Source: Pseudovibrio sp. Tun.PSC04-5.I4 (GTDB lineage: Bacteria; Pseudomonadota; Alphaproteobacteria; Rhizobiales; Stappiaceae). Taken from it: a DNA stretch of 64,000 nt. Made by a program: the position numbers and the translations under genes. Position 1 is the first letter of the stretch. Each line of letters starts with the position of its first letter. The stretch lies in contig NZ_FNLB01000006.1 of assembly GCF_900104145.1 (NCBI RefSeq), positions 3,573,001-3,637,000 on the forward strand. Direction: 5' to 3'. The notes below the pieces were generated by a model that saw only the letters and a list, made by a program, of their open reading frames with translations, was not told the DNA's origin and made no database searches. This document shows, one piece after another, positions 24,698 to 34,202 of the stretch.

Positions 24698-26386
24698 TTA
24701 CCGAGATAAAAGGCCGGATGTGTTGATGGTTTCGAGCCAGGCAATTGCCGGACCGCGTTTTACGCGTGCGCGTGTTGGTCGGTAAGGCTTGGTCGTGAAC
24801 GTCTCTTTCAGCAGGGAGCTCACGGACGCCATCAAGCTGGTCAGGCGGTTTTGATCTGGGTGCTGCATTGTGATGGTGCGGCGGTTCTCTGCTGTCAGGA
24901 CCGGGTCAAGCAGCAAAATTGCATCTACCTGAGGTGCCGTCGCAAAGCCAACCAGCGATGCCGGATGGATCACTTTCGCGATAATTGTCTGCGGCTGTGG
25001 TTCTTTAGGTAGAAGGTTCGGCAAGCGCTGTTTTGTAAATGGTGCTTGAGCGGAGAGCGCTGATGTTTTGCTGAACTTATCTTTCTTCAGATTAAGCGTT
25101 GCAGTGGGCGATGCGTAGGCCAGCTGCGTGTTGATGAGTGGACGCAAGCTGTCTGGTGTTTTCTCGCCCGTTGCAGCGATAATTGCTGCGATCCCGTCTT
25201 TTGGTGTTTCCACCTTTGCAAGAATAGTCGGTGCTCGTTGAGGGGCGCGGGGCGTGGCCGCAGGAAGTGCGGCCAGCTGTATGCTCTGTTGCGGTTTAAC
25301 TCGTGGACGTGCAGCCGAAAGAAGCGCGACATTCAGCGTTGCCGGAGGAGGGGAGCTTTCGCTCTCCTGTTTCGGTTTTGCGAAAGGTGTTATTGCTGCA
25401 AGCGCCAAGGGCGATGCCGCCCCTGGAACTGGGCTAACCGCTGGTTGAGATGAGGTGAGCGCAATTTTTGGCTGCGGGATTGTGTTAAAGTCCCGTTGTA
25501 CTCGTTGGCTTGGATCAGGCTCACGTGTTGCCGGAGCCTGTGGAACCGGTGCCGCAGGAGCAGGCGTGGCTTTCTTTTCTGCTTTTCCGTCAGTGTTGCT
25601 GAACAGGCGAGAGAAGAAGCTGCCACCGCTGTTGGAGCTGGTTGATTTCCGTGCACTTGCTTTGGATGAGCTGGACCGACTTGCCACGCTTGTCGAGCGA
25701 CCGGAATCCTTGCGCTTTACCTCGGCGAGTGTCTGCTTGTAGCGCGCCAATGGCTTGCCATCAGATGGCACGTGGATGGTGTCGCCCTTTGGAAACACTT
25801 TTGCGAGTTGGGAGCGGGTCATACGTGGCCAGTGGCGCACGGAGCCGGTATCCATATGCACAAATGGCGTATTGGAGCGTGGATAATAGCCGACGCCGCC
25901 TACATGTTGACGTAGGCCAATTGCCCGTAGTTTTGCTGTTTTTACACCTGGAATGAAGAAATCCATTGCTCGGCCCTTGGTGTGTTGGCTATTTTTAGCC
26001 ACACCGCTGGAGCGTTTACGGAGCATATTGTTGGTCTTGGGAGAGCGGTAAGCTGAAACCACATTGATGTACTTGTTTGAGCCAGACTTCCGGTAAACTT
26101 CCCAGATTAGGTCAAACAGCTCAGGATCCATGTTGGTTGGCTCTTTTTGGCGCCAATCCCGCAGAAAATTATTCAACTGGCGAAGGCCTGCCTTGTCATA
26201 GCGGCCATTCCGTTTGAAGGTGATTTCTGCCTTTTGCTTCGTATGTGTGAAGTACAGCTTTAGGGAGCGTGTACTTGCACTGGCGGAAGAGATTGAGGTG
26301 AGGATGAGCGCACAAAAGACGGCTGCGACCAGCATAGAAATGCTGGGCAGACGTTTAACGAAGTCCGAGTGCCCGAATGCAAACAT
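24698..26386 (-). CDS. DUF882 murein peptidase (M15/MepK-like) with long disordered tail
   Basis: 562 residues from ATG 26386. After an N-terminal membrane/signal segment (SMLVAAVFCALILTSISSASAS) comes a DUF882/YcbK domain, about residues 45-200, with the M15 metal motifs SQHTKGRAMDFF (His, Asp) and PFVHMDTG (His). Such enzymes cut peptidoglycan crosslinks in the periplasm. The remaining 350 residues are rich in Ser, Ala, Pro and Lys, with little predicted fold, and are unusual compared with the 180-residue enzymes of this family. The preceding gene encodes an L,D-transpeptidase, fitting a role with 3-3 crosslinks. Confidence 0.85.
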   Translation of the reverse strand: MFAFGHSDFVKRLPSISMLVAAVFCALILTSISSASASTRSLKLYFTHTKQKAEITFKRNGRYDKAGLRQLNNFLRDWRQKEPTNMDPELFDLIWEVYRKSGSNKYINVVSAYRSPKTNNMLRKRSSGVAKNSQHTKGRAMDFFIPGVKTAKLRAIGLRQHVGGVGYYPRSNTPFVHMDTGSVRHWPRMTRSQLAKVFPKGDTIHVPSDGKPLARYKQTLAEVKRKDSGRSTSVASRSSSSKASARKSTSSNSGGSFFSRLFSNTDGKAEKKATPAPAAPVPQAPATREPDPSQRVQRDFNTIPQPKIALTSSQPAVSPVPGAASPLALAAITPFAKPKQESESSPPPATLNVALLSAARPRVKPQQSIQLAALPAATPRAPQRAPTILAKVETPKDGIAAIIAATGEKTPDSLRPLINTQLAYASPTATLNLKKDKFSKTSALSAQAPFTKQRLPNLLPKEPQPQTIIAKVIHPASLVGFATAPQVDAILLLDPVLTAENRRTITMQHPDQNRLTSLMASVSSLLKETFTTKPYRPTRARVKRGPAIAWLETINTSGLLSR

Positions 26387-26627
26387 GTTACGCAATTGTA
26401 TCTCGCTTTCGCGTTTCGGCTAAAACCCTACCCCAGAGCCCCACATCTCTGTTTAATGTAGACAAGGTTAATGAGCCTTTACTGTAGTTACAATCTACGC
26501 GAACTAGTGACTTTACGGCAACAATCCAAGTTTTTTGTGCATTCGGCTATTTACATGCGACAAATGTACGCGTTTCTACACGCATAGGTCTGTATTAGGC
26601 TGTGGATACTTGTGAATACCTACAATT

Positions 26628-28277
26628 TTAAAGGTTGAGGGCATCGATAGTTGCCTGGTTATGACCATAGATATCCGGTCGTCTTTGCAGTTTTCCCGCT
26701 TCATCCACAAAGGCAGTGAAATATGAGATGTGAACAGGGATCTGCTTTTGCAGGTTAACCTGTATCTGCTTCTTGCCAACGAGCGAGCGGATGTAGTTGC
26801 CGGTGATGGTGCTTTGTGTGGCCATCAAAGCATCTGCAAAGTCGAATGGGTTCTGTACACGGACACAGCCGTGAGAGAACGCACGGTTGGAGCGATTGAA
26901 CAGCGACTTGGACGGTGTATCGTGCAGGTACACGTTGTGTTTGTTGGGGAACATGAACTTGATTTTGCCAAGTGCATTGCCTCTACCCGGACGCTGGCGA
27001 ATGCGGATTTTTCTGAAAGTAACGGCGTCCCAGTTCACACGGCGCGGATCAACGATTTTGCCGCCATATACAACTTCGTAGTTGCCTTTTTGCAGGTAGC
27101 TGGCTGGATTTGCACGTAGTTCCGGTAGCAGCTCTTTTGATGCGATGGAGTACGGAACGTTCCAATATGGGTTCACGATCACATGCTGCATTTTATCTGA
27201 GAAGACGGGCGTTTTATTGGAGTTTTTGCCAACAACGATGCGGGTTTCGTACATCACGAACCCATCCATGTTGAGGCGCACCATAAACTCAGGAATATTG
27301 ACGCGCAGGTGTGTCTCGCCCAGGTCACGTGGCATCCAGCGCCAGCGTTCCATGTTTGCGATTACGTCATTGATCGGGTTGCCGCTGACACGACCGTTCA
27401 AAGCGAGCAGAGTACGCGGGCCAACCGAGCCATCCGCATGCAAACCATTTGCTGCCTGAAACGCTTCTACAGCGTAAGCCAGCTCCTGTGTGTAGACGTT
27501 TTCCTGATAATCTACTGTTGGAACATCGAGCCGTTCGCGCAGCAGGGCGACACGTGTGCTTTTAGTTCCAATCTTGAGCACCTTGCCTGAAGGAATGACA
27601 ATTTGCTTTTCCAACTCGCCTTTTTCAGTTTGATCGCGCAGCTCGGCCAATTGGGCTTTGAGCGCAGCGTATTCCTGATGAGGCGGATTGTAATTTGCCA
27701 GTGCCTGAGTTGGATTTGCTGATCTGGCGATTGCTGCCAGAGCTTCAACCGGGTCCGGGCGCTCTGGTTTGAGGGTAATATCCTCAGAGATTGCGTAGGG
27801 GCTCACCCGCCCAGCTTGTGCTTCCTCAGCATATTTGAGGATGGAGTGGGTTATTTGCAGTTCAACATCGGCTAGCTTTTCAGGCTTTGCGAGGCCAGAG
27901 ACGTTAAAGTCTAGCGCTGGAACAGGGTAGTCCTCCGAGCGCAGGCCTTCTTCGTCAGCTGCTTGTAGCTTTTCGATGATCGCAAGAGCAGCGGTGGTCA
28001 GGTTGCCCTTCTTGATCCAAGCTGGTTGGAATCCTCTGTTTTCATAGAAGAGTTTTGCAGCAGCAGCTTCTCTCTTGGCGTGGAAATTCAAACGCTTGTG
28101 CTTCTTGCTGAAAGACAGCTTGATTTCTGCCGCAACAGGGTTGGAGAGGACAAGATTTACCTGCTCCACCTGCACGTCAAAATTGTCAGGCAATGCTGCG
28201 TGTGCTTGAAACGAAGTTGTAAACAGCGCAAAGACTGCCCCAGCGAGCAAAGCTTGGGTGCTCGTTCTACCTGACAT
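26628..28277 (-). CDS. L,D-transpeptidase, YcbB/LdtD type
   Basis: 549 residues with a signal peptide (ends FQAHA). Order of domains as in YcbB: an N-terminal scaffold, a PG_binding_1 domain around ELAYAVEAFQAANGLHADGSVGPRTLLALN, then the YkuD catalytic domain with NPYWNVPYSIA, the capping region and the active site HDTPSKSLF...SHGCVRV, where Cys is the nucleophile. Makes 3-3 peptide crosslinks or attaches proteins to murein. Same strand as the DUF882 gene downstream (gap 241 bases) and the sigma-54 regulator upstream. Confidence 0.92.
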   Translation of the reverse strand: MSGRTSTQALLAGAVFALFTTSFQAHAALPDNFDVQVEQVNLVLSNPVAAEIKLSFSKKHKRLNFHAKREAAAAKLFYENRGFQPAWIKKGNLTTAALAIIEKLQAADEEGLRSEDYPVPALDFNVSGLAKPEKLADVELQITHSILKYAEEAQAGRVSPYAISEDITLKPERPDPVEALAAIARSANPTQALANYNPPHQEYAALKAQLAELRDQTEKGELEKQIVIPSGKVLKIGTKSTRVALLRERLDVPTVDYQENVYTQELAYAVEAFQAANGLHADGSVGPRTLLALNGRVSGNPINDVIANMERWRWMPRDLGETHLRVNIPEFMVRLNMDGFVMYETRIVVGKNSNKTPVFSDKMQHVIVNPYWNVPYSIASKELLPELRANPASYLQKGNYEVVYGGKIVDPRRVNWDAVTFRKIRIRQRPGRGNALGKIKFMFPNKHNVYLHDTPSKSLFNRSNRAFSHGCVRVQNPFDFADALMATQSTITGNYIRSLVGKKQIQVNLQKQIPVHISYFTAFVDEAGKLQRRPDIYGHNQATIDALNL

Positions 28278-28463
28278 TTATGACTACCCACCTGATAACT
28301 CTTTGATCTTCGTAGATAAAATAAAATCTACGTTGATTTACGAGTGTTGTTTTATCTCTATATATAATTATTACGCAGATACACTAATGGGCCTTGAGTT
28401 AGCACGAATAGCCCTCGTTTTAAATTCAAGGTTGAGTGATTAGACCTTAAACCCACGGTTTTT

Positions 28464-30020
28464 TTAGTGTGCTGCTTTCTTTTCTGGCGTTTCTTCTAAG
28501 CCGTATTCTTTGAGTTTACGATATAGCGTAGAGCGTCCGATGCCCAAACGCTTCGCAACCTCTGTCATACGGCCACCGTAATGGGAGATAGCGGTACGGA
28601 TCATTTCTTCTTCCACTCCGCTTAAGGTGCGCGCATGGCCTTCTCCGTCCAATGTGCGCATATATCCAAAGGGAGGTTGTTCGGCATCGAAGGCGGAAAC
28701 CGCTTCGGCCTGAAAAAACTGCTGATCCTGGTGCTCCTCCCACTTACTCGTTACACTACTTGTCGAGGAAAAGACGTCTGGCTCTGACTTGCGCACTTGT
28801 GTCGATGGGGAACTGACGTAACCCATTGAACTTTCAGTCGCCTGAGCGATCTGCGGAAAGTCTACACAAGTGAGGCTCGGACCATCGCACAAGACAACTG
28901 CGCGGAAAACAGCGTTTTCTAGCTGGCGAATGTTACCAGGCCATTCATACTTCTTAAGCAATGTTAACGTGTCTGCGGTTATGCCAGCGACTTGCGGCTT
29001 GCTTTCCTCTGCTGCAAAGCGTGCGAGGAAGTGCCGCGTGAGTTCTGGAATGTCTTCACTACGGTCCCGCAAAGGTGGAACCCAGATCGGGAAGACGTTG
29101 AGGCGGTAATAAAGATCCTCGCGGAATTTTCCCTCTTTCACCTGATCAATCAAACGCCGATTGGTGGCGGAGATCAGGCGGAAATCGACTTTGATTGGCT
29201 TGCGTGCGCCAACAGGGTCCACTTCACCTTCTTGCAACGCGCGGAGGAGCTTAACTTGCACGTCCATCGGTAGTTCGCCGACTTCGTCTAAGAAGAGAGT
29301 GCCGCCATTGGCCTCCTGAAATTTACCCATATGCTTTTCGACGGCACCAGTGAAAGCTCCCTTTTCGTGACCGAAGAGGATGGATTCCACCAGATGATCG
29401 GGAATTGCACCACAGTTGACTGTGATAAACGGCTTGGAACGGCGCTCGCTGGAGCCTTGGATAGCACGGGCGATCAGTTCTTTTCCGACGCCGGATTCAC
29501 CTTCAATCAGGATTGGAATGTTGGAGGAGGCGGCTCTTTCTCCTAAACGCAACACGCGTTCCATCGGCTCGGACCGGGTGACGATGTTGTCGAACGTCAG
29601 GGTGCCTTCGGATCGCTTGCGGATGCGGCTGATTTCACCTTCCAGCGTGGCAACCTTGAGCAGGTTTGTAATGGAGACTTGCAGGCGTTCTGGGCGGCTT
29701 GGTTTTACAACAAAATCCTGCGCACCAGCACGCATGGCTTCAATCACGGTTTCAATGCTGCCATTGGCCGTTTGCACGATGACTGGAACCGGGTTTTTGG
29801 CTGCCCGCGTTTGTTTTAGAACATCTATGCCATCCACCTCAGGCATCATCAGGTCCAAAATTACCAGATCGACCTCTGATTGTGCAGTTCCCGTGAGGAT
29901 ATTTAGAGCTTCGCGGCCATCAACACAGCTTTTGGATCTGTAGCCAAACCGTTTCACTGCCGCTTCCAAAAGGCGGCGTTGAACTGGGTCGTCATCTACG
30001 ATCAAAATACGCTGTGACAT
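28464..30020 (-). CDS. Sigma-54 dependent response regulator (NtrC family)
   Basis: 518 residues. Receiver domain (DDDP, phospho-acceptor Asp in VILDLMMPEVDG, Lys in FVVKPSRPE), then an AAA+ domain with Walker A GESGVGKE, the sigma-54 contact loop GAFTGA, Walker B GGTLFLDEVGEL and the sensor regions, a Ser-rich linker, and a Fis-type helix-turn-helix at the C terminus (MTEVAKRLGIGRSTLYRKLKEYG). ATG 30020 is chosen because AAGGGA is 7 bases upstream and the receiver begins there. No partner histidine kinase is in the window. Target genes unknown; the murein genes next to it are candidates. Confidence 0.92.
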   Translation of the reverse strand: MSQRILIVDDDPVQRRLLEAAVKRFGYRSKSCVDGREALNILTGTAQSEVDLVILDLMMPEVDGIDVLKQTRAAKNPVPVIVQTANGSIETVIEAMRAGAQDFVVKPSRPERLQVSITNLLKVATLEGEISRIRKRSEGTLTFDNIVTRSEPMERVLRLGERAASSNIPILIEGESGVGKELIARAIQGSSERRSKPFITVNCGAIPDHLVESILFGHEKGAFTGAVEKHMGKFQEANGGTLFLDEVGELPMDVQVKLLRALQEGEVDPVGARKPIKVDFRLISATNRRLIDQVKEGKFREDLYYRLNVFPIWVPPLRDRSEDIPELTRHFLARFAAEESKPQVAGITADTLTLLKKYEWPGNIRQLENAVFRAVVLCDGPSLTCVDFPQIAQATESSMGYVSSPSTQVRKSEPDVFSSTSSVTSKWEEHQDQQFFQAEAVSAFDAEQPPFGYMRTLDGEGHARTLSGVEEEMIRTAISHYGGRMTEVAKRLGIGRSTLYRKLKEYGLEETPEKKAAH

Positions 30021-30250
30021 GTGGAATCCCTTCAAAACAATGGGGCAATAATGCAATGTGTGCCAATTCAGGTCATCCTGCATCCAATTTAGTAAACAAA
30101 TTGCCCCCTCATTTTGGGGATCTTGTTAAAACACAGCATTGCATGTGTAAGGAATGCCCGCATATTTAACATATGTGATGCAGAGCCGGGTTTTGCGGAT
30201 TCTGATCTTTTTCTTTTTGGCTATGAGCCATCCCATAAGCGGACGCTAAT

Positions 30251-32101
30251 ATGAACGTTAAGCACGCCTTTCCATTTTCTGCTGCATTCCAGAATGCAGA
30301 GGCAACAGCAGCCAGCTCTTCCCTGGGCGATTTGCCTGAATGGGATCTCTCAGTCTTTTACAGCTCCATGGATGCGCCAGAAATTGATGTAGACATGGTG
30401 AAGGCCAAAGATTTGGCCGAGCAGTTTGAAACTGAGTTTAAAGGCAAGCTTGCAGAGATTGCGGGTCGCTCCGGTGATGAGCTTGCGGGCATCATCAGCC
30501 GTTATGAAGTGATCGAAGATCTTATGGGGCGTATCGGCTCCTTTGCCGGTCTCACCTACACCGGTGATACCACAGACCCAGCGCGGCAGAAGTTTTATGG
30601 CGATGTGCAGGAAAAACTGACGACCGCCAGCCTGCATCTGTTGTTCTTTACGTTGGAGATGAACAAGATTGAGGATGCTGTGCTTGACAATGCATTGGCC
30701 TCTGAAAAACTTGCCTATTTCCGCCCATGGTTGGAGGAGCTGCGCAAAGAGCGCCCGCATGAGCGGAGTGAAGAGATTGAGCAACTGTTCCACGAAAAGC
30801 ATGTGACAGGTGCTGCTGCATGGAACCGCTTGTTTGACGAGACTATCTCTGGGTCGCGTTATGAAATTGATGGAGAAGAGCTTTCCATTGAGCAGACATT
30901 GAACCTGTTGCAGGATTCTGATGGTGAGAACCGCAGCAAGGCCGCTGCTGCACTTTCCAAGACTTTTGCGAAAAACCTGAGTGTGTTCACGCTGATCACC
31001 AACACTTTGGCGAAAGACAAAGACACCTACGACCGCTGGCATAACTTTGATGATATTGCGGATAGCCGTCACCTTGCCAACCGCGTTGAACGCGACGTGG
31101 TGGATGCGCTGGTTGATGCTGTTCGCGATGCCTATCCGCGTCTTTCTCATCGTTATTACGCGATGAAAGCCAAATGGCTTGGTGTTGAGAAAATGCACTT
31201 CTGGGACCGCAATGCACCGCTACCGCAGGCGGATAATCGTGAAATTCCGTGGGAAGAAGCAAAGAGCACGGTGTTGAACGCATACTCCAAGTTCTCGCCT
31301 GAGCTTTCTGGGATTGCTGAGCAGTTCTTTGATAAAAACTGGATTGATGCCCCTGCGCGTCCGGGTAAATCTCCGGGTGCATTTGCACATCCCACTGTTC
31401 CTAGTGCGCATCCGTTTGTGCTGGTGAACTATCAGGGCAAAATCCGTGATGTGATGACACTTGCCCACGAGCTTGGGCATGGTGTGCATCAGGTGCTGGC
31501 TGCTCCTAATGGCGCGCTGATGGCTCCGACTCCATTGACACTGGCAGAGACTGCCTCTGTGTTTGGCGAGATGCTGACCTTTAAGGATTTGCTGGCGAAC
31601 GCGGAAACACCTGAAAAGCGTCAGATCATGATCGCGGGCAAGGTGGAGGACATGCTGAACACCGTTGTTCGGCAGATTGCGTTCTACACGTTTGAGCGAC
31701 AGGTCCATGAGCTGCGCAAGGAAGGCGAACTGACAGCTGAACAGCTCTCAGCGATCTGGATGGGAATTCAGGAAGAGAGCCTTGGTGATGCGATTGATCT
31801 GGAAGGTGGCTATGAGAACTACTGGACCTACATTCCGCATTTCATCCACTCACCGTTCTATGTTTACGCCTATGCCTTTGGTGATTGTCTGGTGAACTCG
31901 CTATATGCGGTTTACGAGGAAGCTGAGGAAGGGTTCCAGCAGAAGTACTTTGATCTGCTGAAAGCTGGCGGCACCAAGCACCACAGCGAGCTTCTGGCTC
32001 CGTTTGGTCTGGATGCAACGGATCCGGCCTTCTGGCAAAAAGGTCTGGCCGTGATTGAGCGTTTGATTGATGAGTTGGAAGAGATGGACAACGCAGGTTA
32101 A
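30251..32101 (+). CDS. pepF: Oligoendopeptidase F, M3 family
   Basis: 616 residues, usual length of the M3B clade. Cytosolic zinc metallopeptidase that trims short peptides. Catalytic motif LAHELGHGVHQ (HExxH, about residues 404-414), with the downstream Glu in ETASVFGEM and the C-terminal HSPFYVYAYAFGD substrate region. The N-terminal helical lid is complete. ATG 30251 follows AAGCGGACGC. Terminator at 32132. Confidence 0.95.
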   Translation: MNVKHAFPFSAAFQNAEATAASSSLGDLPEWDLSVFYSSMDAPEIDVDMVKAKDLAEQFETEFKGKLAEIAGRSGDELAGIISRYEVIEDLMGRIGSFAGLTYTGDTTDPARQKFYGDVQEKLTTASLHLLFFTLEMNKIEDAVLDNALASEKLAYFRPWLEELRKERPHERSEEIEQLFHEKHVTGAAAWNRLFDETISGSRYEIDGEELSIEQTLNLLQDSDGENRSKAAAALSKTFAKNLSVFTLITNTLAKDKDTYDRWHNFDDIADSRHLANRVERDVVDALVDAVRDAYPRLSHRYYAMKAKWLGVEKMHFWDRNAPLPQADNREIPWEEAKSTVLNAYSKFSPELSGIAEQFFDKNWIDAPARPGKSPGAFAHPTVPSAHPFVLVNYQGKIRDVMTLAHELGHGVHQVLAAPNGALMAPTPLTLAETASVFGEMLTFKDLLANAETPEKRQIMIAGKVEDMLNTVVRQIAFYTFERQVHELRKEGELTAEQLSAIWMGIQEESLGDAIDLEGGYENYWTYIPHFIHSPFYVYAYAFGDCLVNSLYAVYEEAEEGFQQKYFDLLKAGGTKHHSELLAPFGLDATDPAFWQKGLAVIERLIDELEEMDNAG

Positions 32102-32131
32102 TTCACCTGAATGTACTGGTGATTTTGAGAG

Positions 32132-32157
32132 GGGCGCTCGGTTGGGCGCCCTTTTTT
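32132..32157 (+). terminator. Terminator of pepF
   Basis: Stem GGGCGC / GCGCCC (32132-32137, 32146-32151) with a TCGGTTGG loop and six T. Confidence 0.82.
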
Positions 32158-32224
32158 GCTTGGAGACGAAGTGGTCTTATGATCTACAAATCACTAAGAG
32201 CAGATACATCCAAATTTAATAGCA

Positions 32225-32256
32225 ACGGCCCGAATTTTATCGGCCATTTTTTTTAC
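32225..32256 (+). terminator. Second terminator-like hairpin just before the HNH gene
   Basis: GGCCCGA...TCGGCC (32227-32233, 32240-32245, one bulged C) followed by eight T, only 15 bases before the next start codon. It may insulate the HNH gene or act as an attenuator in its leader. Confidence 0.55.
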
Positions 32257-32270
32257 TGAAGCATAATCTT

Positions 32271-33446
32271 ATGTCAAAATGCATTCTATGTTTATTGGAT
32301 ATTCCAATACAGACCAAACCTGAGCATGTGCTTTTGAATGCTTTAGGTGGGCGAAAGACTGTTCATAATGTTTTGTGTCCAGATTGTAATCACAAAATGG
32401 GGATTGGGCCGGACCAAGATCTTGCCGAATCTGTTCGGCCTATTCGGAGCTTTTGTGATCTAAAGGCGGGTGACGGAGATGACGCTCCCCCTGTCCATGC
32501 TGTAGAAGCTGAGGGGCAAAGATTTGATTTGTTGCCGGGTATGGTTCCTGTTTTGCAACCGAAGAATCCCTTGGAAATAAATTTTCAGAGTAATTCAGTT
32601 TCGGTGCAAGTTAACGCTAGAGACAAGAAACATGCTGAACGATTAATAGATGGAGCTGCGAGGAAAATAGTTAAGACCCGGAAGCTTTCAGAAACTGCAA
32701 TTGAACTTCTAAAAAAGGAACTCAAAAGTGGCTTGAAGTTAGCGATTCTACCAGGTCCTGCTATACGCCAAGATATAGCTTTCGGGCATGAACAATCTCA
32801 GCAAGCAATGGCGAAGGCTGCTTTGGTGTTGTGGGCGAATTGTGTAGGGAATGAAGAAGTTTTAACTTCAAGGTATGATGATATCCGACAGTTTATTTGG
32901 AATGGAGACAAACCTGAAGATCCAGGCGTTTTGGTGAAAATTGATGCTCGCCCGCTTCCTGAACTTCCTGACTTGTATGGTGGTAATCCGAATCTAATTT
33001 GGGTGGGTAGTGATGCTGCTGGTCGTGTCTTTGGTTATTTCCGACTGTTTGCAGCGATTGGGTGGCGCATAGTTCTTTGTGAAAACGGAGGCATTCCTGA
33101 TCGTATCAGTTGCTTGATTTCCAACCCAATCGAGCCCTCTCATTGGGATCTCTTTGAAGGAAAGCGCGCGCTTATAAATTACGAGTGGATTAACGCAGAT
33201 TGGGAGTTTTTGCCCCCTGCTTTTGAAGCTGCAGTGTCAAAGGTAGAAAATCTGAGGCTTCATGCTAATAGGAAGTCTGAAGAAAAAATGGTGCAGAATT
33301 TGCTCCTTGAAGTGTGTGAGAAGTTTGGTTTGTGCAAAGGACAAGTTTTAACCCCTGAAATTGCAAATGAGGTGTCTGTGTTTTTAGCAAAACATCTTAC
33401 TTCATACATTACTAAAACAAGTTTATCCGAAGAGTTTGATGCTTGA
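32271..33446 (+). CDS. HNH_5-type zinc-finger protein, putative nuclease, accessory
   Basis: 391 residues. The N terminus has Cys4-x2-Cys7, Glu18-His19 in KPEHVLLNALGG, and Cys36-x2-Cys39-Asn40-His41, the metal-binding layout of HNH_5 endonuclease domains. The remaining 340 residues show no motif I recognise; a helical part (about 120-165) and a Trp-rich C-terminal half are visible. Codons are clearly more AT-rich than in the flanking genes and the ribosome site is weak (GAAG), which suggests acquisition by transfer. Flanked by terminators on one side and a gene-poor 200 bases on the other. Nuclease activity and a defence role are inference. Confidence 0.75.
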   Translation: MSKCILCLLDIPIQTKPEHVLLNALGGRKTVHNVLCPDCNHKMGIGPDQDLAESVRPIRSFCDLKAGDGDDAPPVHAVEAEGQRFDLLPGMVPVLQPKNPLEINFQSNSVSVQVNARDKKHAERLIDGAARKIVKTRKLSETAIELLKKELKSGLKLAILPGPAIRQDIAFGHEQSQQAMAKAALVLWANCVGNEEVLTSRYDDIRQFIWNGDKPEDPGVLVKIDARPLPELPDLYGGNPNLIWVGSDAAGRVFGYFRLFAAIGWRIVLCENGGIPDRISCLISNPIEPSHWDLFEGKRALINYEWINADWEFLPPAFEAAVSKVENLRLHANRKSEEKMVQNLLLEVCEKFGLCKGQVLTPEIANEVSVFLAKHLTSYITKTSLSEEFDA

Positions 33447-33646
33447 GAACTGTTGAATTTTTGATTTTGTTTAGTCCCGCGTTCTCGAGTGGAATTTGCC
33501 AGCAGTTGAGTCGTCAGTGGTAGGTGTTGTTTGAAATGCAAAAAGAGCGACTTCCAATAAGTTATAGGGCTCTAGTATCAGTAGATACGGCAAGAGAAAT
33601 GGACAATAAAGTCACGAGCTACGCTCAAAGTTTCTACCTTTTTCCT

Positions 33647-34024
33647 CTACCGATGCTGATCAATCAGGATTGGGTTGCCGTCTGGGTCGATCACTGTGAA
33701 GCTCGCTGGGCCTGAGGTTGCCTCATCGGCTTCGGGGCCGTGGATCTCGATGCCGTCAGCTTTCAAGCGCTTTTGCAGGTCGCGAACGTCGGTGAAGTCG
33801 TCAACTGTCTTTGCATCCTGATCCCAGCCGGGGTTGAAGGTGAGCATGTTCTTTTCAAACATTCCCTGAAACAAGCCGATGATTGTCTCGCCGTTTTTCA
33901 AGATTGCCCAGCCGCTTGTGCCATCGCAGGCGGGGTCGCAATTGAAGCCGAGTTTTTGATAGAAGGCGATGGATGCCTTGATGTCTTTTACCGTTAGGCT
34001 GATTGAAAATGCGCCCAGTTGCAT
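33647..34024 (-). CDS. VOC family (glyoxalase/bleomycin resistance-like) protein
   Basis: 125 residues forming two beta-alpha-beta-beta-beta modules: FSISLTVKDIKASIAFYQKLGF at the N terminus and SFTVIDPDGNPILIDQHR at the C terminus. The usual end motif DPDGNP is intact. Members range from glyoxalases to drug-binding proteins, so the substrate is open. The ATG is preceded by GAGGG (34030-34034 region) with good spacing. Confidence 0.85.
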   Translation of the reverse strand: MQLGAFSISLTVKDIKASIAFYQKLGFNCDPACDGTSGWAILKNGETIIGLFQGMFEKNMLTFNPGWDQDAKTVDDFTDVRDLQKRLKADGIEIHGPEADEATSGPASFTVIDPDGNPILIDQHR

Positions 34025-34164
34025 GTGATTTCCCCCTCAAGAAATAACGTCGAATACCAAGAATTGATTATGGCGGCTCAGTGGGGTGTTGCCAAGTTAT
34101 CTCTGCGGTTTTCAGTTGGCATCCATGGTGATGTGTTTGCTGCTTGCGCATTCCTATTGATTTT

Positions 34165-34181
34165 ATTATACGATGTATAAT
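34165..34181 (+). promoter_or_regulatory. TetR-type operator overlapping the -10 of the DHFR-like operon
   Basis: ATTATAC-GAT-GTATAAT is a perfect 7-bp inverted repeat, 22 bases before the DHFR-like start. The right arm contains TATAAT (34176-34181), a consensus -10 box. The TetR encoded by the second gene of the operon is the likely binder. Confidence 0.7.
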
Positions 34182-34202
34182 TGTTGAATTTGGAGCGGTG
34201 GT

